Origin: Aggregatibacter kilianii | Lineage (GTDB): Bacteria; Pseudomonadota; Gammaproteobacteria; Enterobacterales; Pasteurellaceae | NCBI RefSeq assembly: GCF_003129965.1 | Contig: NZ_NRCJ01000005.1 | Span: 1-64,000, forward strand | DNA length: 64,000 bases | Reading direction: 5' to 3' | Shown: piece by piece, positions 63,070-64,000 of the stretch | Layout: each line of letters opens with the position of its first letter | Numbering within the stretch: the first letter of the stretch is position 1 | Program-made: the position numbers and the translations under genes | The notes under the pieces: model-generated | Database searches by the model: none | Told to the model about the DNA's origin: nothing | The model's input: the letters and a program-made list of their open reading frames with translations, nothing else

Positions 63070-64000
63070 ATGCAATCGACAAATTTAAAAGAACTCACTT
63101 TCCGAGGTATGTTGCTCGGGGCGTTGATTACGGTGTTGTTTACCGCATCCAACGTGTATTTGGGACTGAAAGTCGGGATGACCTTTGCGTCTTCGATTCC
63201 GGCGGCGGTAATTTCCATGGCAGTGCTGAAATTCTTTAAAGATTCCAGCATTTTAGAAAATAATATGGTGCAAACCCAAGCTTCTTCGGCGGGTACGCTG
63301 TCTTCCGTGATTTTCGTCTTGCCGGGCTTGTTAATGATGGGCTATTGGCAAGACTTTCCGTTTTGGCAAACCATGTTGATTTGTGCCGCAGGCGGTACCT
63401 TGGGCGTGTTGTTCACGATCCCTTTGCGTCGTGCTATGGTGGTAAACAGCGACTTGCCTTATCCGGAAGGTGTTGCGGCGGCGGAAATTTTGAAAGCCGG
63501 CAACCATTCTGACGGCGATAGCGGCGTGAAAGACATTGCTTACGGCGGTATTTTTGCCGGCTTGGTAGCGTTCTTGACCAATGGTTTACGCGTGATGGCG
63601 GACGGAGCAAGCGCATGGATTCAAACCGGAAAAGCCGCTTTCCAACTGCCAATGGGCTTCTCGTTAGCTTTGCTTGGTGCGGGTTATTTAATCGGTATCG
63701 TGGGCGGTATTGCGATGTTAATCGGTGTGATTTTAACTTGGGGCGTTGCCGTGCCATTCTTTAGCGCGTCAGGTGATGTCGCAACGGATGCCAGTTTAAT
63801 CGATACTGCGTGGACAGTATGGAAAACCAAAGTGCGTTTTATCGGCGTGGGCACTATCGGTATCGCGGCAATCTGGACATTATTGGTGTTGATGAAACCA
63901 ATGGTTGAAGGCATGGTGCATTCTTTCCGTATGTTAAAAGGCACACATGGCGAGTCAGAACATCGCATCGATATCGATCTTTCACCAAAAACCATGATTT
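63070..64000 (+). CDS. OPT-family oligopeptide transporter, N-terminal part
   Basis: The reading frame starts at ATG 63070 (MQSTNLKELTFRGMLLGALI) and is open to the window end, 310 codons, so the gene is cut off. It is highly hydrophobic and shows OPT-family blocks: TASNVYLGLKVGMTFASSIPAAV near residues 25-47 (in part here), NNMVQTQASSAGTLSS, and LPYPEGVAAAEILKAG. Members import peptides or metal-peptide chelates with protons. AGG precedes the ATG. The poly-G tract upstream may influence its promoter. Confidence 0.9.
   Translation, partial: MQSTNLKELTFRGMLLGALITVLFTASNVYLGLKVGMTFASSIPAAVISMAVLKFFKDSSILENNMVQTQASSAGTLSSVIFVLPGLLMMGYWQDFPFWQTMLICAAGGTLGVLFTIPLRRAMVVNSDLPYPEGVAAAEILKAGNHSDGDSGVKDIAYGGIFAGLVAFLTNGLRVMADGASAWIQTGKAAFQLPMGFSLALLGAGYLIGIVGGIAMLIGVILTWGVAVPFFSASGDVATDASLIDTAWTVWKTKVRFIGVGTIGIAAIWTLLVLMKPMVEGMVHSFRMLKGTHGESEHRIDIDLSPKTMI

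Overview
The window looks like a chromosomal segment of a Pasteurellaceae bacterium, most likely Aggregatibacter (A. aphrophilus group; the species is an inference). The Haemophilus-type DNA uptake signal AAGTGCGGT, or its complement, recurs throughout, often as inverted pairs placed like terminators between genes. Gene content agrees: a Hap-type autotransporter, a DMSO reductase operon, PnuC, luxS and a 5S rRNA end. A complete hemB argues against haem-dependent H. influenzae.

Layout. 0-17 kb: 5S rRNA end, mutS, srmB, trmN6, pnuC, rapA, rluA, purT and luxS, then a block syntenic with E. coli (luxS - micA site - yqaA - yqaB - Arg/Ser tRNAs), then rep. 17-26.7 kb: outer-membrane barrel, polA, secreted proteins, a cupin, cysteine desulfidase (cyuA) and a YeeE/TusA-type thiosulfate uptake pair. 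27-34.6 kb: anaerobic respiration, with an YnfE/F-like reductase followed by dmsABC, its chaperone and a NapF-like ferredoxin, with FNR- and CRP-like sites. 34.7-41.1 kb: accessory region with a zinc-macrodomain/class M sirtuin pair, then an AT-rich cassette without uptake signals, consisting of a DarT-like ADP-ribosyltransferase with a C-terminal membrane tail, a NADAR-type DarT1-associated antitoxin and a SEL1/TPR protein. This cassette lies between a broken and an intact copy of an HxlR regulator gene. 41.2-51.4 kb: glyQ and glyS separated by about 7 kb holding small envelope genes, a hap-like autotransporter with 18 tandem 13-residue repeats, a glutamine amidotransferase, a DUF559 nuclease-like gene and a 34-bp inverted repeat pair. 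51.5-61 kb: hemB, tatCBA, ubiB-ubiJ-ubiE and the hslO-hslR-yrfG/nudE block. 61-64 kb: RclR-like regulator, RclC-like membrane protein, an 11-G tract and the start of an OPT-family transporter.

How they fit together. Both molybdoenzyme subunits carry twin-arginine leaders and the TatABC translocase is encoded 20 kb away; UbiE contributes to the quinone pool that DmsC taps. Two ADP-ribosylation systems, each with its own reversing enzyme, lie within 6 kb and form the most defence-like part of the window. Other points for a second look are a candidate small RNA in the micA position upstream of luxS, a foreign-looking recoded block inside glyS, and a hairpin that would hide the ribosome binding site of the yeeE-like gene.
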